A stretch of 64,000 nucleotides of DNA from contig NZ_BSPQ01000005.1 of the NCBI RefSeq assembly GCF_030161115.1, positions 124,001 to 188,000 of the forward strand, in the 5' to 3' direction. Every line of letters begins with the position of its first letter. Positions within the stretch are counted from its first letter, which is position 1. The position numbers and the translations under genes were made by a program. This stretch comes from Psychromonas marina (lineage in GTDB: Bacteria; Pseudomonadota; Gammaproteobacteria; Enterobacterales; Psychromonadaceae). The notes below the pieces were generated by a model. It worked only from the letters and a program-made list of their open reading frames with translations. It had not been told where the DNA came from and did not search any database. This document shows positions 35,032 to 45,290 of this stretch, one piece after another.

Positions 35032-36207
35032 ATGTATCAAAAAAATAATTTACCACCTGATTATCATGACGTTTTAGCTTTTGCAGATCGATTACATCAG
35101 GCGGGGTGCGCCCCACGAAATGTAGCCAGTTATACAAAAAGTTATGCCCAAAATAGAGACATTGACGTTTCTATTGATGTAACTCCAACGAAAATGATTT
35201 CGGTTTTTGATGGCGAGACTCAGCGGGTTGTTTTACAAGATAAAAAACCGCCTTCTGTTAATTTACGCAATTTAGTCGCTACCTTAAAAGCGATGCCCAG
35301 TGGTAAATCGTACCTAGGTGCAGGTCATTACTCAAATACAACACTGTGTCTTGCTAATATTTTATTGCCTCCTTGTTATTTAATGCTGGTGGGCACGACC
35401 TATGTTGCCGTTTTTATCGCTATGTTTTTAGGGTTGGTTGCTTGGCTTGCACAAATGTTGTTGACCGGTGAGCGTGCCATATTGGTTGAGTTTTTTGTTG
35501 CACTGGTGGCAAGTATTACGGTAGGTTTATTAGCTTCTTTTATTCCCGATTTACCCATTTTAGCGTTATGTATCGCCTCGATTGTATTATTTATTCCTGG
35601 GTTAACCGTCACCAATGCGCTTGCCAGTTTGGCGCTTAATGATTTTCGTTCCGGTATTGAGTTACTCGCGCAAAGTGGCTTAATTATAATTAAAATTTTT
35701 ATTGGTGTGGTACTTGGGTTGAGTTTGTCGGGTTTAGTCGCAGAGCATACTGCTGCGATTAGTTTTGTGAATGAAATTCCCTTATGGTTGCATATTCTTG
35801 GCTTAATCGGGATATCTTTCGCGATTGGCCTTATTTTTAATGCCAGTCTGACCGACATACTAATTGGCTTGCCCGCTGCTGCAATTGGTATGTGGGGGCC
35901 ACATTTGTTTACTACAGATTGGGTCGTTGGAACATGGATTAGTACCATGATCATTACCCTATATGGGTTACTTGCAGGGCGAATTCGTAATGTGCCCGCG
36001 CTGGTCTATATCGTGCAAGGCATTATTATTTTAGTCCCAGGTAGTCGTATTATTGTTGGGGCAAGTGAGTCATTTTTCTCCACGGTTATTCTGCAAATTC
36101 CAAATATTGGTTTGTCGGCAATACTCATGTTCTGTGCGATCGTAGCAGGACAAATTATGATCTATTCAATTTTTAGCGAACGATTTTTTTCGAGTATTCA
36201 GCATTAA
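35032..36207 (+). CDS. Threonine/serine exporter family protein (ThrE/YjjP-YjjB type)
   Basis: A 391-residue fused exporter. The N-terminal part (about 1-100) is the soluble ThrE/DUF1212 region (HQAGCAPRNVASYTKSYAQN), followed by about ten membrane segments; the second half (about 250-390) is the ThrE_2 repeat with VPALVYIVQGIIILVPGSRI. It would export threonine/serine, or possibly a dicarboxylate as proposed for YjjPB. I chose ATG 35032; a GTG 11 codons earlier is also in frame but has no ribosome site. Confidence 0.87.
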   Translation: MYQKNNLPPDYHDVLAFADRLHQAGCAPRNVASYTKSYAQNRDIDVSIDVTPTKMISVFDGETQRVVLQDKKPPSVNLRNLVATLKAMPSGKSYLGAGHYSNTTLCLANILLPPCYLMLVGTTYVAVFIAMFLGLVAWLAQMLLTGERAILVEFFVALVASITVGLLASFIPDLPILALCIASIVLFIPGLTVTNALASLALNDFRSGIELLAQSGLIIIKIFIGVVLGLSLSGLVAEHTAAISFVNEIPLWLHILGLIGISFAIGLIFNASLTDILIGLPAAAIGMWGPHLFTTDWVVGTWISTMIITLYGLLAGRIRNVPALVYIVQGIIILVPGSRIIVGASESFFSTVILQIPNIGLSAILMFCAIVAGQIMIYSIFSERFFSSIQH

Positions 36208-36233
36208 TTATTCGGTTATTAAAAATCTATTTT

Positions 36234-36256
36234 AAAGGCACCTTCGGGTGCTTTTT
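36234..36256 (+). terminator. Terminator after the ThrE-type gene
   Basis: AAAGGCACC-TTCG-GGTGCTTTTTT, 9-bp stem with a UUCG tetraloop and a T-run. Confidence 0.93.
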
Positions 36257-36443
36257 TATTTTTTATACTCCTTATCTGATTGATATTTATTGATATCACA
36301 ATACAATGCGCTGTATCTTATTTTTTGGATAATGTTCTATACCTAAGCGGTATCATTAACCTCGTTTAACTATCCGATTTAAAGGAATATTGTAAATTTT
36401 ATACTTCTATGTCGGTTAATAAATCATGCATTAAGGAAATTAA

Positions 36444-38585
36444 GTGCAAATCAAGAATCTTATAAAAGTTGCCTCGACAGTTATTATTGCTTCAACCATT
36501 ATTGGCTGTGCTGATAAAAAAGATAGTGCCAAGAATGTATCCATTAACATGGACTTACGTTTAATGGAAACCACTGACATTCATACCAATATCATGCCTT
36601 ACAATTACTTCGTGAGTGCTGATGGTAATGCTGAAAACATGCCAAACTGGGGGCTTGCTCGTACTGCAATCGTCATTGAGAGCACCCGTGCTGAAGTTGA
36701 TAATCATATGCTTTTTGATAATGGCGATTTGATTCAGGGGAGCCCAATGGGTGACTATATGGCACAATTAGGCAGTGAACATTTAAAAACTAATGCGCAC
36801 CCTGTTTATAAAGCAATGAATGCGTTGGGTTACGATGCCGCTAACTTAGGTAATCATGAGTTTAACTATGGTCTTGAATATCTTGAAGAAACAGTAAAAG
36901 GTTCAAATTTCCCCTACGTGAGCGCTAACGTATGGCAATACAATAGTGACCTTAAAAAATCGCCTACAACAGGCAATGAGTGCGAAGCTCATCTAGATCA
37001 AGCGTTCTATGAAAAGGCTGTTAATCTTTATAAGCCTTATGAAATTATCAGTAAAACCTTTACCGCTGAAGATGGTGAAAGCTATGCTGTTAATGTTGGA
37101 GTCATTGGTTTCACACCTCCTGCAATCATGGGGTGGGATGCATCTCACCTGAAATGTAATGTGTTAGTGTCAGATATCACTAAAACTGCTGAATACTTTG
37201 TGCCAAAAATGAAAGCAGATGGAGCCGACATCATTGTGGCAATTCCTCACTCTGGCTTAAACGATGCTACCGATGAGTTTGCAGAAAATGCAACATGGCG
37301 ACTCGCTTATGTTGATGGTATTGATGCCTTAATGTTTGGACACGATCATCGTGAATTTCCGAATGATAATGGTGAATATGCGCATATTGATGGTGTTGAT
37401 CCAAAAGCAGGTAAAATTAATGGTATTCCAGCGATTATGCCTGGTTTCTGGGGAGCAAAACTTGGGGTTATCGACCTTAAGTTAACATCGACAGACAAAG
37501 GTAAAACTTGGTCTGTCGCGTCGAGCACGACTGAACTACGCGCATTAGTTGAAGGTAAATCTTCTGAGCGTATTGAGCAGCTAGTAGAGGCTGAGCATCA
37601 TGGCACTGTTGATTATATGGCAGAAGTGATGGCGCAAATTGATGTTAATATTAATAGTTTTTTCCCGCAGTTAGTGCCAGACCTTTCAATGCAAATTGTC
37701 AATGAAGCGCAATACCATCAGTTAATAAAATGGAAAGATGCCGGTGAATTTGAAAACCTAGAAGATGCTATATTCTTATCGGTATCAGCACCTTTTAAAG
37801 GCGGTCGTAACGGGGCTTCTGATTACACCAATATTCAGCAAGGCGAACTCACTAACGCCAGTATTGCTGACCTGTATGTATTTGATAACAATACGCCAGC
37901 AGTGGTTAAGTTAAACGGCGCTGCATTGAGAAATTGGATCGACTGGACTACTTCAAATAGCTATAACCAATTACCTTTAAAAGAGGGGCAGACTTTTTTA
38001 ATTGAATCTTTCCCTGGTTATAACTTTGACGTATTTTATGGCGGTTTTGATGCAGATAAAAACAGTCGTCTTCATTACACATTAGATGTTACTAAAACAC
38101 CTGCTTACATCATTGATGGTGAGAATTACAGTGAAACGGGTAGCACTCAAATTGCGAGCTTAACCTTTGATGGTACTGAAATTAAAGATGAGCAAATTGT
38201 TTATGTTGTTGCTAATAATTACCGTGCTTCGATTAAATCTATGCCGGGTATTAAAGATGCTGAAGTGGTAAAAGAGGAGTCTGCATTTAATAATCGTGAA
38301 TTAGTGCAATACTACCTAAGTGAATTGTTAGAGAAGCAGCAAGGTAATACTAAATTAACGTTTACTAATGCTAAAAACTTCACTTTGGTTGCTGAAGGTA
38401 TTAAAAGCGTCGAGTTTGCTTCATTTAATTCAGCAAGTAATGATGAAGGTATTCGTTGTGCGAATGAAATAACCGGACTATCAACTGACGGTAAAATCGG
38501 TGATAAAAGTGGAACACCGGGGTTCCTGATCTACAATTTTAATTTTGATTACAGCGGAAATTTTGACTGCTCTGTTAAAAAATAA
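36444..38585 (+). CDS. Second CpdB-like 2',3'-cyclic phosphodiesterase/3'-nucleotidase lipoprotein
   Basis: A 713-residue paralogue of the protein at 19435. GTG start with AAGGAAAT 9 nt upstream; lipoprotein signal with lipobox IIGC (Cys 22). Motifs METTDIHTNIMPYNYF near 40, DNGDLIQGSPMGDY near 91, LGNHEFNYGLEYLEE near 136, IPHSGLND near 270 and MFGHDHREFP near 300; the 5'-nucleotidase C-terminal domain follows (about 390-640). The last 70 residues, with Cys near the end, have no counterpart in the first copy. It would scavenge nucleotides at the cell surface. Confidence 0.88.
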   Translation: MQIKNLIKVASTVIIASTIIGCADKKDSAKNVSINMDLRLMETTDIHTNIMPYNYFVSADGNAENMPNWGLARTAIVIESTRAEVDNHMLFDNGDLIQGSPMGDYMAQLGSEHLKTNAHPVYKAMNALGYDAANLGNHEFNYGLEYLEETVKGSNFPYVSANVWQYNSDLKKSPTTGNECEAHLDQAFYEKAVNLYKPYEIISKTFTAEDGESYAVNVGVIGFTPPAIMGWDASHLKCNVLVSDITKTAEYFVPKMKADGADIIVAIPHSGLNDATDEFAENATWRLAYVDGIDALMFGHDHREFPNDNGEYAHIDGVDPKAGKINGIPAIMPGFWGAKLGVIDLKLTSTDKGKTWSVASSTTELRALVEGKSSERIEQLVEAEHHGTVDYMAEVMAQIDVNINSFFPQLVPDLSMQIVNEAQYHQLIKWKDAGEFENLEDAIFLSVSAPFKGGRNGASDYTNIQQGELTNASIADLYVFDNNTPAVVKLNGAALRNWIDWTTSNSYNQLPLKEGQTFLIESFPGYNFDVFYGGFDADKNSRLHYTLDVTKTPAYIIDGENYSETGSTQIASLTFDGTEIKDEQIVYVVANNYRASIKSMPGIKDAEVVKEESAFNNRELVQYYLSELLEKQQGNTKLTFTNAKNFTLVAEGIKSVEFASFNSASNDEGIRCANEITGLSTDGKIGDKSGTPGFLIYNFNFDYSGNFDCSVKK

Positions 38586-38610
38586 TCGACATTATTTTAT
38601 TACAGCGTAA

Positions 38611-38655
38611 TAAAAGCCTGATAAAACAGTTCATTGTTTCATCAGGCTTTTTTAT
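38611..38655 (+). terminator. Terminator after the second nucleotidase gene
   Basis: TAAAAGCCTGAT/ATCAGGCTTTTTTA with an inner AAACA/TGTTT extension, then T-rich sequence. Confidence 0.9.
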
Positions 38656-38739
38656 TTCTAGTTAGTGTAAAATGCATTTCTGTTGTTATTTATAGTCATC
38701 AAGCATGAAAGTGTATTTATATTTTTTAAGGCTCTCTCA

Positions 38740-39630
38740 ATGATAAAAAACCAAAAAAAAGCGACTCTATTTGCTTTAATTGCTGTGGCTATGTGGTCGA
38801 CAGTGGCCACTGCATTTAAGGTGACCTTAACCTATTTTTCACCGATTCAGATGTTATTGGTTGCTACCTGCACCACGATAATCGCGCTAACCTGTATCTG
38901 TTATTACCAAGGTAAGTTACACCTTGTGAAGCAATATGTTGTGAAAAGGCCTTTTTATTACCTGCTACTAGGGCTGATTAACCCCTGTTTTTATTACCTT
39001 ATTTTATTTCAAGCTTACGACCTGTTACCTGCACAACAGGCGCAATCACTGAATTATACCTGGGCCATTACTTTATCTATATTAGCGGTGCCTTTTCTGG
39101 GGCAGAAACTGACTAAAAAAGATCTCGTTGCGATTGTGCTTGCTTATACTGGTGCGCTTATTATTGCAACTAAGGGGGATTTGCTTGCATTAGATTTTAG
39201 TAGCCCGCTAGGTGTGTCGTTGGCGTTATTAAGTACTTTATTGTGGGCGATGTATTGGATACTGAATGCTAAAAATAGCGGCGACCCGATTGCGTCACTG
39301 TTATTGTGTTTTTTACTTGGTTTGCCTGCAATTATTATCGCTACGCCTATTTTGAGTGACTTTAATATGCCTGATTGGCAAGGCTGGGCTGGCGCTATCT
39401 ATATTGGTTTGTTTGAGATGGGATTTGCCTTTGTCGCTTGGTTAACCGCGTTACGTTATGCAGAAAATACAGCGAAAATTAGTAATCTTATTTTTATCTC
39501 GCCTTTTGTTTCATTGTTACTGTTAAATTTCATCATTGATGAGCCGATCTTTCCTGCTACCATTGTGGGTTTGATTTTTATTATTAGTGGTCTTTTGATT
39601 CAGCAGCTTAAGCGTAAAAATTTAACGTAG
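38740..39630 (+). CDS. EamA/DMT-family transporter
   Basis: A 296-residue, ten-segment drug/metabolite transporter with two EamA repeats. FALIAVAMWSTVATAFKV near residue 11 and LLSTLLWAMYWILNAKNSG near 165 begin the repeats. Substrate unknown. The start is ATG 38740 (MIKNQKKATLF) with AAGG upstream; an in-frame TTG 19 codons earlier overlaps the preceding terminator region. It is convergent with the gppA-like gene. Confidence 0.88.
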   Translation: MIKNQKKATLFALIAVAMWSTVATAFKVTLTYFSPIQMLLVATCTTIIALTCICYYQGKLHLVKQYVVKRPFYYLLLGLINPCFYYLILFQAYDLLPAQQAQSLNYTWAITLSILAVPFLGQKLTKKDLVAIVLAYTGALIIATKGDLLALDFSSPLGVSLALLSTLLWAMYWILNAKNSGDPIASLLLCFLLGLPAIIIATPILSDFNMPDWQGWAGAIYIGLFEMGFAFVAWLTALRYAENTAKISNLIFISPFVSLLLLNFIIDEPIFPATIVGLIFIISGLLIQQLKRKNLT

Positions 39631-39643
39631 AGAATGAGGGCAA

Positions 39644-40546
39644 TTACTTTTCAAACAGTATGCTAATCAAGCCTTCTCTTAATGCACCTTTAGAAGGTTT
39701 GATGTGCTCAACGTTTAAACACTCAAACAGAGCGATTAAAATTGCAAGGCCGCTAGCAAATACAGGCTTTCTTGATGTTTTTAAGCCGTCTATCTGTAAC
39801 TGGTCAATCTGCGTAGAGTCGATACATTGCTGCTTGATATTGTTTAATAGTGACAGAGTTAAATCAGAGTCTAATTGCTGCGTGCTATTCACTTCATTTA
39901 CGGCTTGAATCGTGCCTGATGCCCCCATGCACAATGACCATCCTAATGATTGGTATTGTTGTATATAAGGTTCAATCACCTGTTTGGCCGCCGCAATTGC
40001 AGCAGTAAAGTTTGCATGGTTTAGTTGGTTGTCTGAAAAGTGGTTATTCAACCACGTTACACAGCCCATGTTCAGGCTTTCAGCTTGTAATACTTCACTA
40101 CCTTTACCAATAATAAGCTCGGTACTTGCGCCGCCGATATCTATCACTAATAACTGCTTTTGTAGCTGTTCTGTAAAAGCCACCCCTCGGTAAATCGTTT
40201 TAGCTTCGTCAATACCAGAGATAAGATTAATTGGATTTTGCAGAATTTGTTCAGCTTGAGGTATGAATAGCTGTTTATTATTTGCAAGACGTAATGCTGC
40301 AGTTGCGCTAATGAGTATTTTACAAGGTTGGATTTTGTCGAGTTCAGCTCTAAATTCGCGTAGGCAATTCAAACCACTTTCGATAGTTTGTTGATTTAAA
40401 TCGTTATTTCCATCTAAGCCAGAAGCTAGTCTAACTTTTTGTTTCTTTTTAGAAAAAACGCTAAAACCATCGTCGCTTTTGGTGACTGTCAACATATGAA
40501 AACTGTTAGACCCAAGATCAATGATGGTATAGCGTGGCGCAGTCAT
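39644..40546 (-). CDS. Ppx/GppA-family phosphatase, short form
   Basis: A 300-residue protein covering only the ASKHA-fold exopolyphosphatase/pppGpp phosphatase core. Motifs IIDLGSNSFHMLTV near residue 8 (P-loop-like phosphate 1), ISATAALRLANN near 79, IDIGGASTELIIG near 135 (phosphate 2) and ASGTIQAVNE near 210. Full GppA or Ppx of E. coli is about 495-510 residues; the C-terminal HD-like and tail domains are absent here. Position before rhlB-trxA-rho matches gppA of enterobacteria, so it is the likely orthologue in shortened form. Whether it favours pppGpp or polyphosphate is open. Confidence 0.85.
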   Translation of the reverse strand: MTAPRYTIIDLGSNSFHMLTVTKSDDGFSVFSKKKQKVRLASGLDGNNDLNQQTIESGLNCLREFRAELDKIQPCKILISATAALRLANNKQLFIPQAEQILQNPINLISGIDEAKTIYRGVAFTEQLQKQLLVIDIGGASTELIIGKGSEVLQAESLNMGCVTWLNNHFSDNQLNHANFTAAIAAAKQVIEPYIQQYQSLGWSLCMGASGTIQAVNEVNSTQQLDSDLTLSLLNNIKQQCIDSTQIDQLQIDGLKTSRKPVFASGLAILIALFECLNVEHIKPSKGALREGLISILFEK

Positions 40547-40556
40547 AACGTATTAC

Positions 40557-41825
40557 TTATCTCTTATGGCTACGGTGGTAGTTATCTTTACGACTATTTG
40601 GGCGCGTACTGTTATGCGCTTTAAATTTGCTTACTTTCATAACAGGTAATGAGTCAAGTAATGCATCTTTGTCGTATTCACTTACTGGAATAGTGTGTTT
40701 GATATATTCTTCAATACCCGGAAGATTAAAAACATACTTTTCACAAGCGAGTGTAATCGCAAGACCAGTTTGTCCAGCACGACCAGTACGGCCAATACGG
40801 TGAACATAATCTTCACAATCGTCAGGTAGATCAAAGTTAAATACATGCGATACTTTAGGGATATGTAGACCACGTGCAGCAACATCGGTTGCAACAAGAA
40901 TATCTATTTCACCATCAGTGAACTGCTGTAATACTTTTTCACGTTTTTTCTGTGGTACATCACCGGTTAACAAACCTGCACGTAAACCATCACCTGCTAA
41001 ATAGCCCCAGACTTTGTCACAAGCATGTTTTGTATTAGCAAAAACGATTGCTTTATCTGGCCATTCATCTTCCATCAATGTCAGTAACAACAGCATTTTG
41101 TCTTCATTTGAAGGGTAAAATAGCTCTTCGCTGATATTAGAAGATGTCATTTTTTCAGGTTCGATCTGAATATGTTCAGGATCGTTCATATGTTCAAAAG
41201 CAAGTTCTTGTACTTTATGTGACAAGGTTGCTGAAAATAGCATGTTTAAGCGTTGGTCTGCTGCAGGCATGCGTCTGAATAGATAACGGATATCTTTAAT
41301 GAAACCAAGATCAAACATACGGTCTGCTTCATCCAGTACCACACTTTGAACCGACTCAAGGTTGATAACACCCTGTTTAACGAAGTCGATAGTACGACCC
41401 GTTGTGCCGATTAAGATATCAACACCTTTTTCTAGCTTATTAAGTTGAATTTCAACTTTTTCACCCCCATATGCTAAACCTAAGCGTATGTTGGTTGCTT
41501 TAGCGAGGATGATCGCATCTTTATGAATTTGGATCGCAAGTTCACGTGTCGGCGCTAAAATAATAGCGCGTGGCTGATTCTTACGGCGATTTTCAGGTGC
41601 TTCATTAACTAATAGATGATGAAATACTGCCGGTAAGAACGCGAGCGTTTTACCTGTCCCTGTTTGCGCTTGTCCTGCGATATCTTTCCCTAATAGGGTG
41701 ATAGGCAGTGACAGTGCTTGGATGGGCGTGCAGAATTCATAGCCTTGTTCGGTTAGGCCTGAAACTAGACTCTTCTCAAGTGGAAGGTCTGCAAATTTTG
41801 TTTGAGTTAGGTGTGTTTTATTCAT
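40557..41825 (-). CDS. rhlB: ATP-dependent RNA helicase RhlB
   Basis: A 422-residue DEAD-box helicase, in E. coli part of the RNA degradosome with RNase E. The N-terminus [16 protein letters not shown] is followed by the Q motif TPIQALSLP near residue 34, [14 protein letters not shown] near 52, PTRELAIQI near 91, [13 protein letters not shown] near 165, FSATLSH near 197 and [13 protein letters not shown] near 341. The basic C-terminal tail ([10 protein letters not shown]) fits RhlB. It is 10 bp upstream of the gppA-like gene, probably one operon, and divergent from trxA. Confidence 0.95.
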   Translation of the reverse strand: MNKTHLTQTKFADLPLEKSLVSGLTEQGYEFCTPIQALSLPITLLGKDIAGQAQTGTGKTLAFLPAVFHHLLVNEAPENRRKNQPRAIILAPTRELAIQIHKDAIILAKATNIRLGLAYGGEKVEIQLNKLEKGVDILIGTTGRTIDFVKQGVINLESVQSVVLDEADRMFDLGFIKDIRYLFRRMPAADQRLNMLFSATLSHKVQELAFEHMNDPEHIQIEPEKMTSSNISEELFYPSNEDKMLLLLTLMEDEWPDKAIVFANTKHACDKVWGYLAGDGLRAGLLTGDVPQKKREKVLQQFTDGEIDILVATDVAARGLHIPKVSHVFNFDLPDDCEDYVHRIGRTGRAGQTGLAITLACEKYVFNLPGIEEYIKHTIPVSEYDKDALLDSLPVMKVSKFKAHNSTRPNSRKDNYHRSHKR

Positions 41826-41946
41826 TTGCAGAGCATAACAGTTTATGCTTGCAATAAGTATTGAGATCGATTCAAATAATGAAAATTAATTTTGCTATAT
41901 CCATGATATAGTGATTATCTACTATAGAATCCTTTTGGAGAGTACA

Positions 41947-42273
41947 ATGAGCGACAATATCGTAACTTTAAGTGATGCAAGTTTTGAGCAAGATGTAGTA
42001 AATGCATCAGGCCCTGTTTTAGTTGATTTTTGGGCTGAATGGTGTGGACCTTGTAAAATGATCGCACCTATTCTGACCGAAGTAGCGACAGAATATGCAG
42101 GTAAAGTTACTATCGGTAAATTAAATATCGATGAAAACAGTGCAACCCCACCTAAATTTGGTATCCGTGGTATCCCTACGTTACTTTTATTTAAAGATGG
42201 TAAAGTTGCTGCAACTAAAGTTGGCGCACTATCTAAGAGCCAGCTAGTTGAATTTTTAGATGCAAATATCTAA
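41947..42273 (+). CDS. trxA: Thioredoxin 1
   Basis: A 108-residue disulfide reductase with the active site AEWCGPCKM (Cys33, Cys36), the cis-Pro loop [11 protein letters not shown] near 71-81 and GALSKSQL at the end. It supplies electrons to ribonucleotide reductase and to methionine sulfoxide reductases such as MsrB. Start ATG 41947 ([10 protein letters not shown]) with GGAG upstream. Followed by rho, as in E. coli. Confidence 0.98.
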   Translation: MSDNIVTLSDASFEQDVVNASGPVLVDFWAEWCGPCKMIAPILTEVATEYAGKVTIGKLNIDENSATPPKFGIRGIPTLLLFKDGKVAATKVGALSKSQLVEFLDANI

Positions 42274-42425
42274 TAAATGACTTACAGATTGGATAAGTTG
42301 TGATCTACAGCATGTCCAATCTGGACTAATACAATTTTTAATGCTACCTTTACGCTCAAAATATGAGCAAATCAATTCTGATACTCATCATCCACTCACA
42401 GTAAATCTGATTATCTATATAACTT

Positions 42426-43694
42426 ATGAATCTAACTGAATTAAAGAACACCCCCGTACATGATCTTGTAAAGCTTGGTGAATCTAAAGGGCTGGAAAGT
42501 TTAGCTCGCCTAAGAAAACAAGATATTATTTTCGCCATCTTAAAAGCCCACGCAAAAAGCGGTGAAGATATTTTTGGTGCTGGTGTCTTAGAAATATTAC
42601 AGGATGGCTTCGGCTTCTTACGTAGCTCAGACAGCTCTTACCTTGCCGGACCTGATGACATTTATATTTCTCCAAGTCAGATTCGTCGCTTTAATCTGCG
42701 TACTGGTGATAGTGTTGAGGGTAAGATCCGACCACCTAAAGATGGCGAACGTTATTTTGCTCTATTAAAAATTAACCAAGTTAATTTTGATAAGCCAGAA
42801 AACTCACGTAATAAAATCTTATTTGAAAACTTAACACCCATTCACCCTGATGAGCGTTTACATCTAGAAAGTGGGAATGGTAGTACAGAAGATATTACAG
42901 CGCGTATCCTTGACCTTGTTTCTCCTGTTGGTAAAGGCCAACGTGGTCTGATTGTTGCACCGCCAAAAGCCGGTAAAACAATGCTGCTACAAAATATCGC
43001 ACAAAGTATCACACAAAATAATCCAGATGCTGTGTTAATCGTATTGCTAATCGATGAGCGTCCGGAAGAAGTAACAGAGATGAGCCGTTTAGTACGTGGT
43101 GAAGTGGTTGCCTCTACTTTTGATGAGCCTGCAAGCCGACACGTACAAGTGGCAGAAATGGTTATCGAAAAAGCAAAACGTTTAGTTGAGCATAAAAAAG
43201 ATGTAATCATCCTATTAGACTCAATCACGCGTCTAGCACGTGCTTACAACACGGTTGTACCAAGCTCAGGTAAAGTATTAACCGGTGGTGTTGATGCGAA
43301 TGCATTACATCGTCCAAAACGTTTCTTTGGTGCTGCGCGTAACGTTGAAGAGGGTGGTAGTTTAACTATTCTTGCAACTGCACTTATCGATACAGGCTCG
43401 AAAATGGATGAAGTTATCTATGAAGAGTTTAAAGGTACCGGTAACTCAGAGATTCACTTAAATCGTAAACTTGCTGAGAAACGTATTTACCCAGCAATCG
43501 ACATTACCCGTTCTGGTACTCGTCGTGAAGAGTTATTAACTAAATCAGATGAGCTACAACGTATGTGGATTCTACGTAAAATTCTACACCCAATGGGTGA
43601 GACTGGCGCAACTGAATTTATGATTGATAAACTCGGTTTAAGCAAAACGAATGATGATTTCTTTAATGCTATGAAGAATCAAAAAGCTAAATAA
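42426..43694 (+). CDS. rho: Transcription termination factor Rho
   Basis: A 422-residue hexameric RNA-dependent ATPase. N-terminal Rho domain ([20 protein letters not shown]), RNA-binding RNP1 motif GFGFLRS near residue 62, Walker [16 protein letters not shown] near 175, Walker [16 protein letters not shown] near 260, Q-loop and R-loop (GTGNSEIHL near 338) all present. The 152-bp leader after trxA is long for a short gap and may hold the autoregulatory attenuator known for rho in E. coli; I see no clear intrinsic terminator in it. Confidence 0.98.
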   Translation: MNLTELKNTPVHDLVKLGESKGLESLARLRKQDIIFAILKAHAKSGEDIFGAGVLEILQDGFGFLRSSDSSYLAGPDDIYISPSQIRRFNLRTGDSVEGKIRPPKDGERYFALLKINQVNFDKPENSRNKILFENLTPIHPDERLHLESGNGSTEDITARILDLVSPVGKGQRGLIVAPPKAGKTMLLQNIAQSITQNNPDAVLIVLLIDERPEEVTEMSRLVRGEVVASTFDEPASRHVQVAEMVIEKAKRLVEHKKDVIILLDSITRLARAYNTVVPSSGKVLTGGVDANALHRPKRFFGAARNVEEGGSLTILATALIDTGSKMDEVIYEEFKGTGNSEIHLNRKLAEKRIYPAIDITRSGTRREELLTKSDELQRMWILRKILHPMGETGATEFMIDKLGLSKTNDDFFNAMKNQKAK

Positions 43695-43717
43695 TTCTTT
43701 TTAATTATTAAGTTAAT

Positions 43718-43746
43718 AACGCTACTTTTATGTAGCGTTTTTTTTA
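43718..43746 (+). terminator. Terminator after rho
   Basis: AACGCTAC/GTAGCGTT, 8-bp stem with a run of T, 24 bp beyond the rho stop. Confidence 0.9.
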
Positions 43747-43771
43747 TCCATTTTTTGAGAAGTATAACTTT

Positions 43772-45241
43772 ATGAAATTTGATGACTTACGTGACTTTCT
43801 GGCACAGCTTGAAGAGAAAGGGTTATTAAAGCGTATCAAGCAAGAGATTGATCCTAATTTAGAGATGACTGAAATCTCTGATCGTACCTTGCGTGCCGGT
43901 GGACCTGCGCTGCTATTTGAAAACCCTAAGGGTTACGATACGCCAGTGTTAACCAACTTGTTTGGTACTACTGAACGTGTTGCGTTAGCAATGGGTAAAG
44001 AGCATGTTTCTCAACTGCGTGAAGTGGGTGAATGGCTTGCTTACCTGAAAGAGCCTGAGCCACCCAAGGGCATTAAGGCGATGTGGGAGAAGTTACCTAT
44101 CTTTAAGCAAGTGCTTAATATGCCTACCAAAACCGTTTCTAAACCTGCTTGTCAGCAAATCGTAATGGAAGGTGATGATGTTGATCTGACTAAACTGCCG
44201 ATTATGACATGCTGGCCAGGTGATGTTGCTCCCTTGATTACCTGGGGATTAACCATTACACGCGGGCCTTATAAAAAGCGTCAAAATTTGGGTATTTACC
44301 GTCAGCAGTTAGTCGGTAAAAATAAAATTATTATGCGCTGGTTATCGCATCGTGGTGGTGCCATCGATTTCCAACAATGGCAAGAGGCTAATCCAGGTAA
44401 GCCGTTCCCTGTTTCTGTAGCATTAGGGGCTGATCCAGCGACCATTTTAGGTGCAGTCACACCAATTCCTGATGGTTTATCTGAATATGCTTTTGCCGGT
44501 TTGTTACGTGGTTCTCGTACTAAAGTGGCTAAAAGCTTATCTAATGATCTCGACGTACCTGCAACGGCGGAAATAATTTTAGAAGGTTACCTTCAGCCGG
44601 GCGAATTAGCACCAGAAGGCCCTTATGGTGATCACACGGGTTATTATAATGAAGTTGATGACTTCCAAGTAATGACAGTAACGCACGTTACAACGCGTGA
44701 AAAGCCAATTTACCATAGTACTTATACTGGTCGTCCACCCGATGAACCGGCTATTTTAGGTGTCGCGCTGAACGAAGTGTTTGTGCCTATTTTACAAAAA
44801 CAGTTCCCTGAAATCGTTGATTTTTATCTGCCACCAGAGGGTTGTTCTTACCGTATGGCGGTTGTCTCCATTAAGAAACGCTATCCGGGTCACGCAAAAC
44901 GTGTGATGTTAGGGATTTGGTCTTTCTTGCGTCAATTTATGTACACTAAATTTATCATTGTTTGTGATGACGATATTAATGTTCGTGATTGGAATGATGT
45001 GATGTGGGCAATTACAACACGCATGGATCCGGCTCGCGATACTACGATGGTTGAGCATACACCGATCGATTATCTTGATTTTGCATCACCGGTTTCAGGT
45101 CTTGGATCGAAAATGGGGTTAGATGCAACCAATAAATGGGCAGGTGAAACCGACCGAGAGTGGGGCGTGCCTATTGTTATGGATGAAAAAGTGAAAGATA
45201 AAATAGATACACTTTGGCAAGAATTAGATATTTTGGCATAA
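43772..45241 (+). CDS. ubiD: 4-hydroxy-3-polyprenylbenzoate decarboxylase UbiD
   Basis: Prenylated-FMN-dependent decarboxylase of ubiquinone synthesis. The 489-residue protein starts [20 protein letters not shown] and contains [20 protein letters not shown] near residue 173 (prFMN/metal-binding region), [19 protein letters not shown] near 287 with the catalytic Glu/Asp residues, and [20 protein letters not shown] near 312 (20-residue piece shown). Same order rho-ubiD-fre is seen in relatives. It needs UbiX, not in this window. Confidence 0.97.
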   Translation: MKFDDLRDFLAQLEEKGLLKRIKQEIDPNLEMTEISDRTLRAGGPALLFENPKGYDTPVLTNLFGTTERVALAMGKEHVSQLREVGEWLAYLKEPEPPKGIKAMWEKLPIFKQVLNMPTKTVSKPACQQIVMEGDDVDLTKLPIMTCWPGDVAPLITWGLTITRGPYKKRQNLGIYRQQLVGKNKIIMRWLSHRGGAIDFQQWQEANPGKPFPVSVALGADPATILGAVTPIPDGLSEYAFAGLLRGSRTKVAKSLSNDLDVPATAEIILEGYLQPGELAPEGPYGDHTGYYNEVDDFQVMTVTHVTTREKPIYHSTYTGRPPDEPAILGVALNEVFVPILQKQFPEIVDFYLPPEGCSYRMAVVSIKKRYPGHAKRVMLGIWSFLRQFMYTKFIIVCDDDINVRDWNDVMWAITTRMDPARDTTMVEHTPIDYLDFASPVSGLGSKMGLDATNKWAGETDREWGVPIVMDEKVKDKIDTLWQELDILA

Positions 45242-45290
45242 TAATCGTTTATTGTTAATAACTTGTTAATCACACTGTAAAGAGAAATAA

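Noticed and set aside
35400..35954. 184-codon minus-strand open frame
   Set aside because: It lies wholly antisense to the membrane segments of the ThrE-type gene, with composition typical of a reverse shadow.
42842..43228. 128-codon minus-strand open frame within rho
   Set aside because: It is antisense to the conserved ATPase core of rho and has no independent signals.
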